Source: DAOUAM01 sp034433305
Lineage (GTDB): Bacteria > Chloroflexota > Dehalococcoidia > Lucifugimonadales > DAOUAM01
DNA length: 59,542 nucleotides
Reading direction: 5' to 3'
NCBI GenBank assembly: GCA_034433305.1
Contig: DAOUAM010000033.1
Span: 1 to 59,542 of the forward strand
A program made the translations under genes and the position numbers. The first letter of the stretch is position 1. Every line of letters starts with the position of its first letter. Under the pieces are notes generated by a model, which saw nothing but the letters and a program-made list of their open reading frames with translations, was not told the DNA's origin and made no database searches. Shown piece by piece: positions 8,487 through 16,736 of this stretch.

Positions 8487-8792
8487 ATTCGCCTCCTGAA
8501 TGATTGCAATTATCAAGCACAATGAACAGCCTCCCACTATATAGACACAAAAACAGGAAGTCAATAGCCGGTTTAAGAATAAAAGCTGTAATAGCTAACA
8601 CACAACGACTAGCCACTGAATAATACCGGCCCTGCATGGAAGCGGTGGCATAACATCAGCAGCATATTGCAGCAGGTGTCGTGTGGCGGCAGGGGTGCGG
8701 GTCCAGCGCCTCATGCACCAGATGCGGCCATGGGGGATGGTGGCAACGCTCTGTGTAGTGCCCCTGAGGCGCCTCGGCCAGGGTTGCCAGCT
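8487..8792. other. Intergenic region
   Basis: These 306 bases contain the promoter at 8536-8564 for the binding-protein gene. Base composition between about 8500 and 8630 is visibly AT-richer than the neighbourhood. Nothing else was recognised. Confidence 0.6.
8536..8564 (-). promoter_or_regulatory. Sigma-70-type promoter for the ABC importer operon
   Basis: Read on the minus strand, TTGACT and TATAGT are separated by 17 bases. The -10 box lies 50 bases before the ATG at 8486, in front of a good Shine-Dalgarno. Confidence 0.65.
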
Positions 8793-9737
8793 TCAGGCAG
8801 GCTCGGCCAGGTCGCCGAAGAGCTTCACCAGTTGGAGCCTGTCACTGTAGGGGAGGGCGGGACGCTCCAGGGCAGCCACGTTGCGCTCCAGATTGGCGAT
8901 GCGGGACGTGCCTGTGAGGACGGTGGAGATAGCCGGATGGTCTGCCGCGAACTTGTAGCCCGCGCTGACCACCGAGTCCACATTGTCATGCACCAGCCAG
9001 CCCAGGGGGTCTTTTTCTGGCAGGCTATCGGCGGGGATGAGGCCACGCTCCTTCCACTCCCACACCAGGGCCTCCAGCTCCGAGGGCCGCGTCAGCTTCA
9101 CGCGCACGGCGGCCATGTTCAGCACGCCGATGTTGTGCCGCTGGGCCAGGGGCAGGGCTACCCTGGCGGCATACTGGTTGAGAATGCCGTACTTGAGCAT
9201 CACAGTGTCCCAATGCTCGGGGTGCGTCTCCAGGGCCAGCGTCACGGCCTCGTGCCGGGGGTCGGAGAAGAAACGCTCGCTGAAACCGATGAAACGGAGC
9301 TTGCCCTGCTCACGAAGTCGCAGCATGGTGGGGTAGAAGCGCTCGACTACCGCCTGATAGTGGGACGCCAACAGGCCATGGAACTGCATGATGTCCACGT
9401 AACTGGTGCGCAGACGTGACAGGCCCTGCTCCAGCGAGTCCACCAGCTCCTGCGTGCCCGACTTCAGCGCGCCATCCTTGTCGGGTGCCCACTTGGTGGC
9501 GAGGATGTAGGAGTCCCGGGGAACGTCGCGCAGCGCCCGGCCAAGGACCTCCTCGCTGTCGCCGTACTCGGCGGAGGTGTCAAAGAGGTTGATGCCCAGG
9601 TCCAGGCAGCGCCGCACCAGGGCATCCTGCTCTCTGGGAGTCAGGCCGGTACGCTGGCCCAGGTTGCTGGGGCCTCCCGTCCCAAAGCTCGCCAGGGATA
9701 CCCGGAGTCCTGTGCGCCCAAGCGTCCTGTACTGCAT
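8793..9737 (-). CDS. Aldo/keto reductase
   Basis: The 314-residue protein has the complete AKR catalytic tetrad: Asp53 and Tyr58 in LFDTSAEYGDSEE, Lys82 in ATKWAPDK and His120 in DIMQFHGL. The C-terminal STVLTGTSRIANLERN segment matches the NAD(P)H phosphate-binding region. It would reduce an aldehyde or ketone, or oxidise the alcohol, in the cytoplasm. The start MQYRTLGRTGLRVS is typical. It is transcribed away from galU and shares the intergenic region with it. Confidence 0.9.
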   Translation of the reverse strand: MQYRTLGRTGLRVSLASFGTGGPSNLGQRTGLTPREQDALVRRCLDLGINLFDTSAEYGDSEEVLGRALRDVPRDSYILATKWAPDKDGALKSGTQELVDSLEQGLSRLRTSYVDIMQFHGLLASHYQAVVERFYPTMLRLREQGKLRFIGFSERFFSDPRHEAVTLALETHPEHWDTVMLKYGILNQYAARVALPLAQRHNIGVLNMAAVRVKLTRPSELEALVWEWKERGLIPADSLPEKDPLGWLVHDNVDSVVSAGYKFAADHPAISTVLTGTSRIANLERNVAALERPALPYSDRLQLVKLFGDLAEPA

Positions 9738-9924
9738 TCGTCCTTCCTCTCTGGCCTGGATGCTCTCTGGACTATTATCGCACTGGCGCCGAGGACGCTA
9801 CCCTCATTCTGCCAAAAGGGTAGGTGAGCTCCTCTGGGCATGGACTGCCCGGATGCGAGCACTCCAGGGCAGTCAGCCTCGCCATGCCCGCCATATTGGC
9901 TGAAGTAGTCCATTTGAAGGGATA

Positions 9925-9952
9925 TTGAAAGGTCGGCACTGGCTGTTATACT
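9925..9952 (+). promoter_or_regulatory. Distal galU promoter
   Basis: TTGAAA and TATACT are separated by 16 bases. Confidence 0.5.
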
Positions 9953-9982
9953 ACGTTCAGTTGACCCCACCTCGCCTCCGGT

Positions 9983-10011
9983 TTGACCAGTAGTACGCCA
10001 GCCCATATATA
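9983..10011 (+). promoter_or_regulatory. Proximal galU promoter
   Basis: TTGACC and TATATA are separated by 17 bases, with the -10 box 82 bases before the ATG of galU. Confidence 0.6.
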
Positions 10012-10093
10012 GACTGTAGCCAGGCAGGGCCAGCGTCCGGGTGGGTGGTCTAGGTCCAGCGAACGAGCAAGGCCCCCTCGCCAGGAGCACTCC

Positions 10094-10966
10094 ATGAAAG
10101 TACGCAAAGCTGTGATCCCAGCGGCGGGTTTCGGCACTCGCTTCCTGCCGGCCAGCCGGTCTGTCCCCAAGGTCATGATCCCGGTGCTGGACGTGCCCGC
10201 CGTCCACTTCGCCGTGGAGGAAGCCGCCAGGGCAGGCATAGAGCATATTGTGTTCGTCATTTCACCGCACCAGGAAGCCATCGGCACTTACTTTGCCAGA
10301 CTGTCCGACTTGGAGCAGGCCCTGGAGCGCAAGAAGGACACGGCCATGCTGGAGCGCATGCGCGCCATCTCCGACATGGCAGACATTAGCTACGTACACC
10401 AGAAGCAGCAGTTGGGCCTGGGCCACGCCGTGCTGACCACCAGCGCCCTCATCGGCGACGAGCCTTTCGCCGTGTTCCTGCCCGACGATATCATCTGGAG
10501 CGAGCGCCCCACCATAGCCCGGATGATAGAGATATTCGACGAGTACGGCGGCAGCGTGATAGCCGTCAAGGAAGTGCCCGACGAGGCCATCCCCAGCCTG
10601 GGCATCGTGGACCCCAGGGCGGTACGGGAGCGGGTGTACGAGATCGTGGGCATGGTGGAGAAGCCCCGGCGGGAAGAAGCCCCCTCCAACCTGGCCATCA
10701 TTGGCAGGTACGTCCTGACGCCAGGGGTGTTCGACACCCTCAGGAAGGTCCGCCCTGGCGCGCTGGGCGAGGTCCAGCTTACCGACGCCATCGCCATGCT
10801 CCTCAGCACCCAGAAGGCCTACGCCTACCGCTTCCCCGGCGTCCACTTCGACGTGGGCACGCCCCTGGGGATGCTGAAGGCCTCGGTGTACGCCGCGCTG
10901 CACCGCGAGGACATGGCCGACAGCCTCAAAGCCTGGCTCAAGGGCGTCACAGCGGAGCTGGGCTAG
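10094..10966 (+). CDS. galU: UTP--glucose-1-phosphate uridylyltransferase
   Basis: The 290-residue protein makes UDP-glucose from UTP and glucose 1-phosphate in the cytoplasm. It begins MKVRKAVIPAAGFGTRFLPA, the nucleotide-binding loop of GalU, and continues with YVHQKQQLGLGHAVL, FAVFLPDDI and the C-terminal PGVHFDVGTPLGML. In most GalU proteins the loop reads PATKxxPKE; here it is ASRSVPKVM, so the first Lys is replaced by Arg while the second is kept. The length is normal. It is transcribed alone and converges on the CaCA exchanger gene. Confidence 0.92.
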   Translation: MKVRKAVIPAAGFGTRFLPASRSVPKVMIPVLDVPAVHFAVEEAARAGIEHIVFVISPHQEAIGTYFARLSDLEQALERKKDTAMLERMRAISDMADISYVHQKQQLGLGHAVLTTSALIGDEPFAVFLPDDIIWSERPTIARMIEIFDEYGGSVIAVKEVPDEAIPSLGIVDPRAVRERVYEIVGMVEKPRREEAPSNLAIIGRYVLTPGVFDTLRKVRPGALGEVQLTDAIAMLLSTQKAYAYRFPGVHFDVGTPLGMLKASVYAALHREDMADSLKAWLKGVTAELG

Positions 10967-10971
10967 CGACC

Positions 10972-11985
10972 TCAGCCCAGGTTGAAGGCCATAAAGCTGG
11001 CCACCACGTACAGCAGGACCAGCAGTGCCGCCTCGACGGTCCAGAACCTCCAGGGCCTGGCTCGCGGCCTGGCAAGCAGCGCCATCACTACCACGTTTGT
11101 CATCAGGATGGCAATGACACCGGTCAGGCCATGCACCAGGGAGATGTTCGTCCACAGCAGGCCGGGCGAGTACACCAGGTCGTCCAGGAACAGTATCACA
11201 CCGACATTGAACAGGTTGCTGCCCAGGAGGTTGCTGATGGCCAGGTCAGGCGCCTCCAGGCGGACGGCCGCCACAGAGGTGGAAAACTCGGGCAGGGTGG
11301 TGCAAAGGGCCAGGAGCTGGGTGCCGACGAAGCTGTCGCGCCAGGCCATCCGGTCGGCCAGGGCCTCTCCCGTGCTGGCCAGCCAGACGGCAGTGCTGAC
11401 CAGGACAGCGGCGGCGGCCAGGTAAGTCAGCAGCGCCCGTGGCAGCCCAACCCCAGCACGGGAAGGCTGAGCGCTGGCCGCCTCTTCCGCCACATGCTCT
11501 CGCTCGTGGCGAAAGGTCATGTACATCCCCACGACAAAGGCCACCAGCATGGCCACCGAGACCGGGCTTGCGGGCCAGGCCGACATCAAGGGCGTCATGC
11601 TATGGACCAGGATGGCGATTATGGCCAGGGAAATGGCGACCATGCCCATGGCGCCGACCACGATGGACGTGAGACTGACAGAGTTGAGTATCGGCCCGTC
11701 ACGCCACACCATGTCCAGCAGGCCAATGATGCACAGATTGAACAGGTTCGCCCCGAAGACATTGCCCGCCGCCAGGTCTGGGGCGTCCACCAGCGTCACC
11801 GAGCTTATGCCTGTCCCCAGCTCAGGCAGCGAGGTAGCCGTGGCCAGCATTATCACCCCGATGAAGGACCGGCCTATCCCGGTCCTGTACGATATGACGT
11901 CGGCAGACCCGGCCAGGAACCGGGAGGCCACCAGGACTATGCCAGCCGCGGCCAGGAGCTGGCCCCACAGCAGGATGGTCGTCAT
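10972..11985 (-). CDS. Sodium/calcium exchanger (CaCA) family membrane protein
   Basis: The 337-residue protein has about ten membrane segments and the two inverted alpha-repeats of the CaCA family: ATSLPELGTG with NVFGANLFN in the first half, and CTTLPEFSTS with NLLGSNLFN in the second. It would exchange Ca2+ or another cation for Na+ or H+ across the cytoplasmic membrane. ATG 11985 is chosen because the first helix begins there and GGAG lies upstream; the long upstream open frame is only the antisense of tsaD. The gene is divergent from tsaD with 57 bases between the starts. Confidence 0.88.
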   Translation of the reverse strand: MTTILLWGQLLAAAGIVLVASRFLAGSADVISYRTGIGRSFIGVIMLATATSLPELGTGISSVTLVDAPDLAAGNVFGANLFNLCIIGLLDMVWRDGPILNSVSLTSIVVGAMGMVAISLAIIAILVHSMTPLMSAWPASPVSVAMLVAFVVGMYMTFRHEREHVAEEAASAQPSRAGVGLPRALLTYLAAAAVLVSTAVWLASTGEALADRMAWRDSFVGTQLLALCTTLPEFSTSVAAVRLEAPDLAISNLLGSNLFNVGVILFLDDLVYSPGLLWTNISLVHGLTGVIAILMTNVVVMALLARPRARPWRFWTVEAALLVLLYVVASFMAFNLG

Positions 11986-12025
11986 CTTCACTCCAGAGCG
12001 CAGTGATTCCTTCTGCCCACGCCAG

Positions 12026-12035
12026 ATGGTACCAT
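12026..12035. promoter_or_regulatory. Palindromic candidate -10 element between divergent genes
   Basis: ATGGTACCAT is a perfect 10-base palindrome that presents TACCAT on both strands between the CaCA exchanger and tsaD. On the plus strand the box ends only 7 bases before the tsaD ATG. No good -35 box is seen on either side, so this is a suggestion only. Confidence 0.3.
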
Positions 12036-12042
12036 AGAGGTG

Positions 12043-13068
12043 ATGAGAATTCTGGGCATCGAGACATCCTGTGACGAGACGGCCGCCGCGGTCATCGAGG
12101 ACGGCCGCGTTATCCTTTCCAATGTCGTGGCCTCCCAGGCCGACATCCACGCCAGGTACGGGGGCATCGTGCCGGAGGTGGCATCCCGCCAGCACTTGCT
12201 GACCATTATGCCGGTGGTGAGGAGTGCGCTGGAAACTGCCCAGGTGGAGTTGGACAGCCTGGACGGCATCGCCGTAACCTACGGGCCGGGCCTGGCTGGT
12301 TCTCTCCTGGTGGGCGTCAACGCCGCCAAGGGGCTGGCCGTCGCCAGGGGCCTGCCCTTTGTGGGCATCAACCACCTGGAAGGGCACATCTATGCCGCCT
12401 GGCTGGAAGGCCGCGACCCGGAGGCCAGCCCCGGCTTCCCCCTTATCTGCCTCATTACCTCGGGCGGTCACACTGACCTGGTGCTTATGGAGGGCCACGG
12501 CCGCTTCACCCTGGTGGGGCGCACGCGGGACGACGCGGCCGGCGAGGCCTTCGACAAGGCGGCACGCGTGCTGGGGCTGGGCTTCCCTGGCGGGCCGGCC
12601 ATCCAGCGAGTCGCCGCCACCAGCGCGGGCACAGTCGAGCCTTTCCCACGCCCCTATGTCAGGGACGCGCTGGACTTCAGCTTCAGCGGCCTCAAGACCT
12701 CCCTGGTGCGCCGGGCCGAGGAGAAGAAGCTGTACCCACCCCCAGCGGACGGTGAGGCCCCGAAGGCAGAGGTGGCCAGCATGGCCGCGGCCTTCCAGGA
12801 GGCCATTGTGGACTCCATGGTCCGCAAGACGCTGGAGGCGGCAGAGACGTACCATGTGAGGGGGGTGCTGCTGGGCGGGGGCGTTGCGGCCAACAGTCTG
12901 CTGCGCCAGGAGATGGCCCGGCGCTCACCCGTGGAGGTCGTCATTCCCAGGCCGGCGCTGTGTACCGACAACGGCGCCATGATTGGCGCGGCGGCCTACT
13001 TCCACCTCAGGAACGGCGCCCGTTACCAGTGGGACCTGGACGTGGTGCCTTACCTGAGGCTGGGCTAG
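12043..13068 (+). CDS. tsaD: tRNA N6-adenosine threonylcarbamoyltransferase
   Basis: The 341-residue protein transfers the threonylcarbamoyl group to A37 of tRNAs reading ANN codons, together with TsaB and TsaE. It starts MRILGIETSCDETAAAV, has the metal-binding NHLEGHIYA motif (two His), the SGGHTDLVLM loop, LDFSFSGLKT, the GGGVAANSLLR nucleotide loop and CTDNGAMIGAAAY with the C-terminal metal Asp. A codon-earlier GTG is possible, but the ATG at 12043 matches the family start. The 3' end overlaps the convergent membrane-protein gene by four bases. Confidence 0.97.
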   Translation: MRILGIETSCDETAAAVIEDGRVILSNVVASQADIHARYGGIVPEVASRQHLLTIMPVVRSALETAQVELDSLDGIAVTYGPGLAGSLLVGVNAAKGLAVARGLPFVGINHLEGHIYAAWLEGRDPEASPGFPLICLITSGGHTDLVLMEGHGRFTLVGRTRDDAAGEAFDKAARVLGLGFPGGPAIQRVAATSAGTVEPFPRPYVRDALDFSFSGLKTSLVRRAEEKKLYPPPADGEAPKAEVASMAAAFQEAIVDSMVRKTLEAAETYHVRGVLLGGGVAANSLLRQEMARRSPVEVVIPRPALCTDNGAMIGAAAYFHLRNGARYQWDLDVVPYLRLG

Positions 13069-13622
13069 CGGGGCGCGAAGCTCCGGGGCTTCGATGGGCC
13101 TGTGCCATTCTCGTACTTGAGCTGGAACAGGCGGTCTATGAAGGCCCTCAGCTCTGCCGACACCTGCTCGCTCTGGAGGTTGAGCTTAAACTGGGACGAG
13201 CCTACCCTGAACACGGCCACCATGTTCCCCGACATGGTAAGCTGGTCCACAATCAGGTAAAGCCCCATCAGGCCCACTATCACACCAGCCGCGACGGAGC
13301 CGACCGTGTTGTTTATCACCTGGGAGAGGATGATAGCCACCAGAATGGCCACCGCTCCCCAGATGTAGCCGCTGATCTCCCGATGGAGCTTCAGCTCCAC
13401 CAGGTCCACGTCCTGCACCGAAGCGAACACCGTCTTGCGGCTCCTGCCGTTGCTCCGGACGTGGATGATGCGCCTGTCGGTCAGTAGCACCATCTCGGGG
13501 TTGCCAGAAGAGTCTTGCCCCCCATTGCTGTCGAGAGCGAGGGCCGACTCTATGTGCTCTCCCTCCATAAGGGTTATGTCCTTGACGCCGAGCTTATCTA
13601 GCTCCACTCGCGCCTCCGGCAA
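13065..13622 (-). CDS. Small PH-like membrane protein of unknown function
   Basis: The 185-residue protein has a soluble N-terminal part containing MVLLTDRRIIHVRS, a pattern typical of bacterial PH-like domains. Two adjacent hydrophobic segments follow at about 88-108 (IWGAVAILVAIILSQV) and 113-131 (AAGVIVGLMGLYLIV). A second soluble part ends in a Pro/Ser-rich tail. The role is not known; related proteins sit on the cytoplasmic membrane. Its stop overlaps the convergent tsaD stop. Confidence 0.6.
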   Translation of the reverse strand: MPEARVELDKLGVKDITLMEGEHIESALALDSNGGQDSSGNPEMVLLTDRRIIHVRSNGRSRKTVFASVQDVDLVELKLHREISGYIWGAVAILVAIILSQVINNTVGSVAAGVIVGLMGLYLIVDQLTMSGNMVAVFRVGSSQFKLNLQSEQVSAELRAFIDRLFQLKYENGTGPSKPRSFAPR

Positions 13623-13767
13623 AAGAAAAGGTCTGCGGTCATAAGGTATGATACCAGACCGGGTTGTAGCAAGGGCCTGTCCCCAAGTCCCTCTTGCTGC
13701 ACGACACTTTTCCAGCTTGCCCCAGGGCCGGGACAGGCACGAGAAGAGCCTTTCACTGACGGCGCCC

Positions 13768-14676
13768 TCAGAGAGACCGGGTATCAGGCGTCTTCATGGC
13801 CAGGGCAATGGCGCCCAGGACTCCGGCGCGTCTGCCCAGCACCGGCGGCACTATGTAGCTGTCAATCCCATCAAGGATGGCAGGAGACTGCACATAGCCT
13901 GCCAGCAGTGCGCGGACCTGGCGTCGTACCTCCGGGAACAGGTGCGCTCTCTCCATGACGCCGCCGCCCAGCACGATGCGGGCAGGCGACAGCACGCAGA
14001 CCAGCGTGGATACGGCCAGGGCCAGGTAGCGGGCCTCCAGCGTCCACACCGGATGGTCATCTGGCAGGGCCTCAGGCCCCTGGCCCACGCGCTGGCGCAG
14101 GGCCGGCCCTGAGGCCAGCCCTTCCAGGCAGTCGCCATGATAGGGGCACACGCCGGTGAAGTCGTCGGCCTGCGGGTCACGAGGCACTCGGATGTGGCCC
14201 ATCTCCGGATGGACCAGCCCGCGCACCAGGTCGCAGTTGACCACGGCGCCGCCACCGATGCCTGTACCTATCGTCAGGTAGACCAGGCTGTCCAGGCCAC
14301 GTCCGGCCCCCCAGCGGTGCTCGGCCAGCGCCGCCGCGTTGACGTCGGTGTCGAAGGCAACGGACACTCCAAGGGCGCGCTGTACTTTCCCTGCGAAGTC
14401 GGTGTCTGCCCAGCCGGGTTTGGGCGTGGAGGTGATATAACCCCAGCGCGGCGAGTTGAGGTCCAGGCACACCGGGCCGAAGGAGCCGATGCCCACCGCC
14501 GAAAGCGGGCCGTGCAGCGCCGCCTGCTCCTGGAAGAAGCCAATAGCCTGGGCTATGGTCGCCTCCGGGGAGGACGTGGGGAACTGGCGCAGCGCCCTGA
14601 GGTCGTCTGGCCCCGTGCCGACGGCGCAGACGAAGTGGGAGCCGCCTGCCTCGATGCCACCATAGAGTGCGCTCAT
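13768..14676 (-). CDS. ROK family sugar kinase, fructokinase-like
   Basis: The 302-residue protein shows the ROK family ATP motif GGIEAGGSHFV, the catalytic Asp in VAFDTDVNAAALAEHRWGAG, TIGTGIGGGAV, and the zinc-binding segment HPEMGHI...GVCPYHGDCLEGLASGPA. The CPYHGDCLEG form and overall length match Bacillus-type fructokinases (EC 2.7.1.4) better than glucokinases. It would phosphorylate fructose or a similar hexose with ATP. It is the gene downstream of purA on the minus strand, 121 bases away, so it may or may not share a transcript. Confidence 0.85.
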   Translation of the reverse strand: MSALYGGIEAGGSHFVCAVGTGPDDLRALRQFPTSSPEATIAQAIGFFQEQAALHGPLSAVGIGSFGPVCLDLNSPRWGYITSTPKPGWADTDFAGKVQRALGVSVAFDTDVNAAALAEHRWGAGRGLDSLVYLTIGTGIGGGAVVNCDLVRGLVHPEMGHIRVPRDPQADDFTGVCPYHGDCLEGLASGPALRQRVGQGPEALPDDHPVWTLEARYLALAVSTLVCVLSPARIVLGGGVMERAHLFPEVRRQVRALLAGYVQSPAILDGIDSYIVPPVLGRRAGVLGAIALAMKTPDTRSL

Positions 14677-14797
14677 GCCTACGCCTCTAGCGTGCTGGCC
14701 CGGTGCCAGGCCTGCTGGTCAGGGAAGGTGTGGCCGCGCTGCCACGCGCCATCCTGGCCTTTCCCCCTGGTGACAAGGGAGAAGCTGGCAGGCCCCT

Positions 14798-16084
14798 TCA
14801 GAGCACCGGCCTCACCATAATGGTCTCGTGGCGGCGCGGGCCAGTGGAAATAATGTCAATGGTGCAACCCACCAGCTCTTCCAGCCTGTCTATGTAGGCC
14901 CGGGCCTCCTTGGGGAGGTCTTCCAGCTTCGTGGCGCTGGCCGTGGGGCTTTGCCAGCCAGTATGGTCCTCATAGATGGGCTTGCAGCGCTTGAGGTCCG
15001 AGACGCTGCCCGGCATGTTGTAAATGACCTCGCCGTCCAGCTCGTAGGCGGTGCATATCCTTACGGGGTCGAAGCCGTCCAGCACGTCCAGACGTGTCAG
15101 CACGGCGGAGGTGTAGCCATTGATCTTGCTGCTGTAGCGGGCCGCCACGGCGTCGAACCAGCCGACGCGCCTGGGCCGGCCCGTGGTCGTGCCGAACTCC
15201 TGGGCCAGCTCCCGGATGGTCTCACCGGTCTTGTCGAAAAGCTCCGTGGGGAAAGGGCCGCCGCCCACCCTGGTGCAGTAGGCCTTGAAGACGCCTATCA
15301 CGCCTGAAATGTGGCGGGGATGGATGCCCAGGCCCACGCAGGCGCCGCCTATGGTGGGGTTGGAGGAAGTCACGAAGGGATAGGTGCCGTGGTCCAGGTC
15401 CAGCAGCGCCCCCTGGGCGCCCTCCAGCAGGACGTTCCTGCCCGACTCCAGGGCCTCGTGTACCGTGGCCTCCACAGGGCCAATGAGGGGCGCCAGGCGC
15501 TGGGCCCAACGCCGGCACTTATCAAAGACCTCCTCCAGGGACAGGGCCTTGCCGCCGTAGAGGTGGGTTATGAGCGTGTTGGCCTGCTTGAGAATGCCCT
15601 CCAGCTTGGGCAACAGCCCTTCCACGTCGGTCAGGTCCGCCACGCGGATGCCCGTGCGAGCGGCCTTGTCGCTGTAGGCAGGCCCAATGCCCTTGCCCGT
15701 GGTGCCGATGGCCTCCCTGCCACGGGCCGCGTCGGCCAGCTTGTCCAGCGCGATGTGGTAGGGCATGATGAGATGGGCACGCTCGCTGAGCATCAGCCGG
15801 TCGGCGATGTTGATGTGGTGCTTTTCCAGGTTCTCAATCTCGTCCAGCAGCACGTCCGGGTCAACAACGACGCCATTGCCGATGACGCTGAGGGCCTGCG
15901 GCCAGAAGATGCCTGAGGGCACCAGGTGCAGGCTGAACTTGCCCTTGTCGTTCATGACGGTATGCCCGGCGTTGTTGCCGCCGGAGAAGCGGGCTACTAT
16001 GTTGGCGTCTCGGGCGAGGAAGTCAATAATCTTCCCCTTTCCTTCGTCGCCCCACTGTGCCCCTAGAACGGCGTATGCCGGCAT
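14798..16084 (-). CDS. purA: Adenylosuccinate synthetase
   Basis: The 428-residue enzyme catalyses GTP-dependent formation of adenylosuccinate from IMP and aspartate, the first committed step to AMP. Diagnostic motifs are GAQWGDEGKGKIID at the N-terminus, GGNNAGHTV, GTTGKGIGPAYSDKAARTGI, EGAQGALLDLDHGTYPFVTS and GTTTGRPRRVGWFD. Length and start are those of bacterial PurA. A promoter is visible about 86 bases upstream. Confidence 0.97.
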   Translation of the reverse strand: MPAYAVLGAQWGDEGKGKIIDFLARDANIVARFSGGNNAGHTVMNDKGKFSLHLVPSGIFWPQALSVIGNGVVVDPDVLLDEIENLEKHHINIADRLMLSERAHLIMPYHIALDKLADAARGREAIGTTGKGIGPAYSDKAARTGIRVADLTDVEGLLPKLEGILKQANTLITHLYGGKALSLEEVFDKCRRWAQRLAPLIGPVEATVHEALESGRNVLLEGAQGALLDLDHGTYPFVTSSNPTIGGACVGLGIHPRHISGVIGVFKAYCTRVGGGPFPTELFDKTGETIRELAQEFGTTTGRPRRVGWFDAVAARYSSKINGYTSAVLTRLDVLDGFDPVRICTAYELDGEVIYNMPGSVSDLKRCKPIYEDHTGWQSPTASATKLEDLPKEARAYIDRLEELVGCTIDIISTGPRRHETIMVRPVL

Positions 16085-16169
16085 ACCCTGGCCCTCTTTT
16101 CTATCGGTCTGGCGCCCCAGTCATACACACTGGCGTCGCAAGGCAGTGGCCCTCTGAGTCGCCTTGGGG

Positions 16170-16197
16170 AGTATAGCAAATGGCCTGTTCCTTTGAA
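16170..16197 (-). promoter_or_regulatory. purA promoter
   Basis: On the minus strand TTCAAA and TATACT are separated by 16 bases. The -35 match is only partial. Confidence 0.45.
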
Positions 16198-16450
16198 AAG
16201 GTATCAATCCTGCCTAACCCAGCGAGAAATATGCCCAGCGTGCCATGCGCCCCCGTCTCCCGCCGGGGAGTACTTGCACGCCGGGACAGGTCACACCAGT
16301 ACTACGCCGGACGCCGCGCCCCAGATTATTCAGACTGGCCGCAAGCTCACCGCTTTCTACTGTAACATGTCCTGGTACACAGACCTGTGTAACATTTGTA
16401 CCCCTCCTCAGGTCACCAGAAGTACACTGGCGTCGCTCTACGGCCAGGGC

Positions 16451-16491
16451 CAGCCCCTTCTCTAACTCTCCCCCAAAGGGGGCGAGGACCG
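16451..16491 (+). repeat. Type A repeat, truncated copy 3
   Basis: The segment carries only the first half of the type A repeat: CAGCCCC, a CTCTC-type stretch and CCCCCAAAGGGGGCGAGGACC. The second palindrome and the AAGGCC end are missing. Confidence 0.65.
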
Positions 16492-16693
16492 TTCCTGTCC
16501 AGGTCACCCCGCCTCCCGAGGTGTTACAGAGGTGTCTAGCCAGCACACACGCGTGGAGATGGGACCATAGCTCAGCCGACACTGTGTCCTGGAACACCAG
16601 GGTAAGGTCTGCACCGCCGAATACCAGGTCGGACTGGTATTGCCGGACGGCACGTTTTCTGGAAAGCGAAGGCACCAGCGCAAGCGCCGCGTG

Positions 16694-16699
16694 TATAAT
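16694..16699 (+). promoter_or_regulatory. -10 box TATAAT upstream of agmatinase-like gene
   Basis: A consensus TATAAT lies 37 bases before the chosen ATG at 16737. Its last two bases overlap an in-frame upstream ATG, which argues against using that earlier start. No good -35 box is present. Confidence 0.4.
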
Positions 16700-16736
16700 G
16701 CAGATGGAACAGCCAGTTCCAGCAGGGGGCAAAGCT

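Larger units (their letters stand above)
9738..10093. other. Divergent intergenic region with promoters
   Basis: These 356 bases separate the aldo/keto reductase from galU. Two plus-strand promoters for galU are visible at 9925-9952 and 9983-10011. No gene or RNA structure was recognised. Confidence 0.55.
16085..16736. other. Divergent intergenic region
   Basis: These 652 bases separate purA from the agmatinase-like gene. They contain a purA promoter at 16170-16197, a truncated type A repeat at 16451-16491, three copies of TGTWACA (two direct near 16361 and 16387, one near 16526), and a TATAAT box at 16694-16699. An open frame runs through much of it on the plus strand, but its residues resemble no protein family and it lacks a plausible start. 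Confidence 0.55.

Noticed and set aside
11986..12855. N-terminal extension of the CaCA exchanger frame to 627 residues
   Set aside because: The extension is antisense to tsaD and has no membrane or exchanger character; the family start is at 11985.
16245..16736. Upstream extension of the agmatinase-like frame by about 160 residues
   Set aside because: The extra residues resemble no domain, include a type A repeat and a promoter box, and the ureohydrolase start is clear at 16737.
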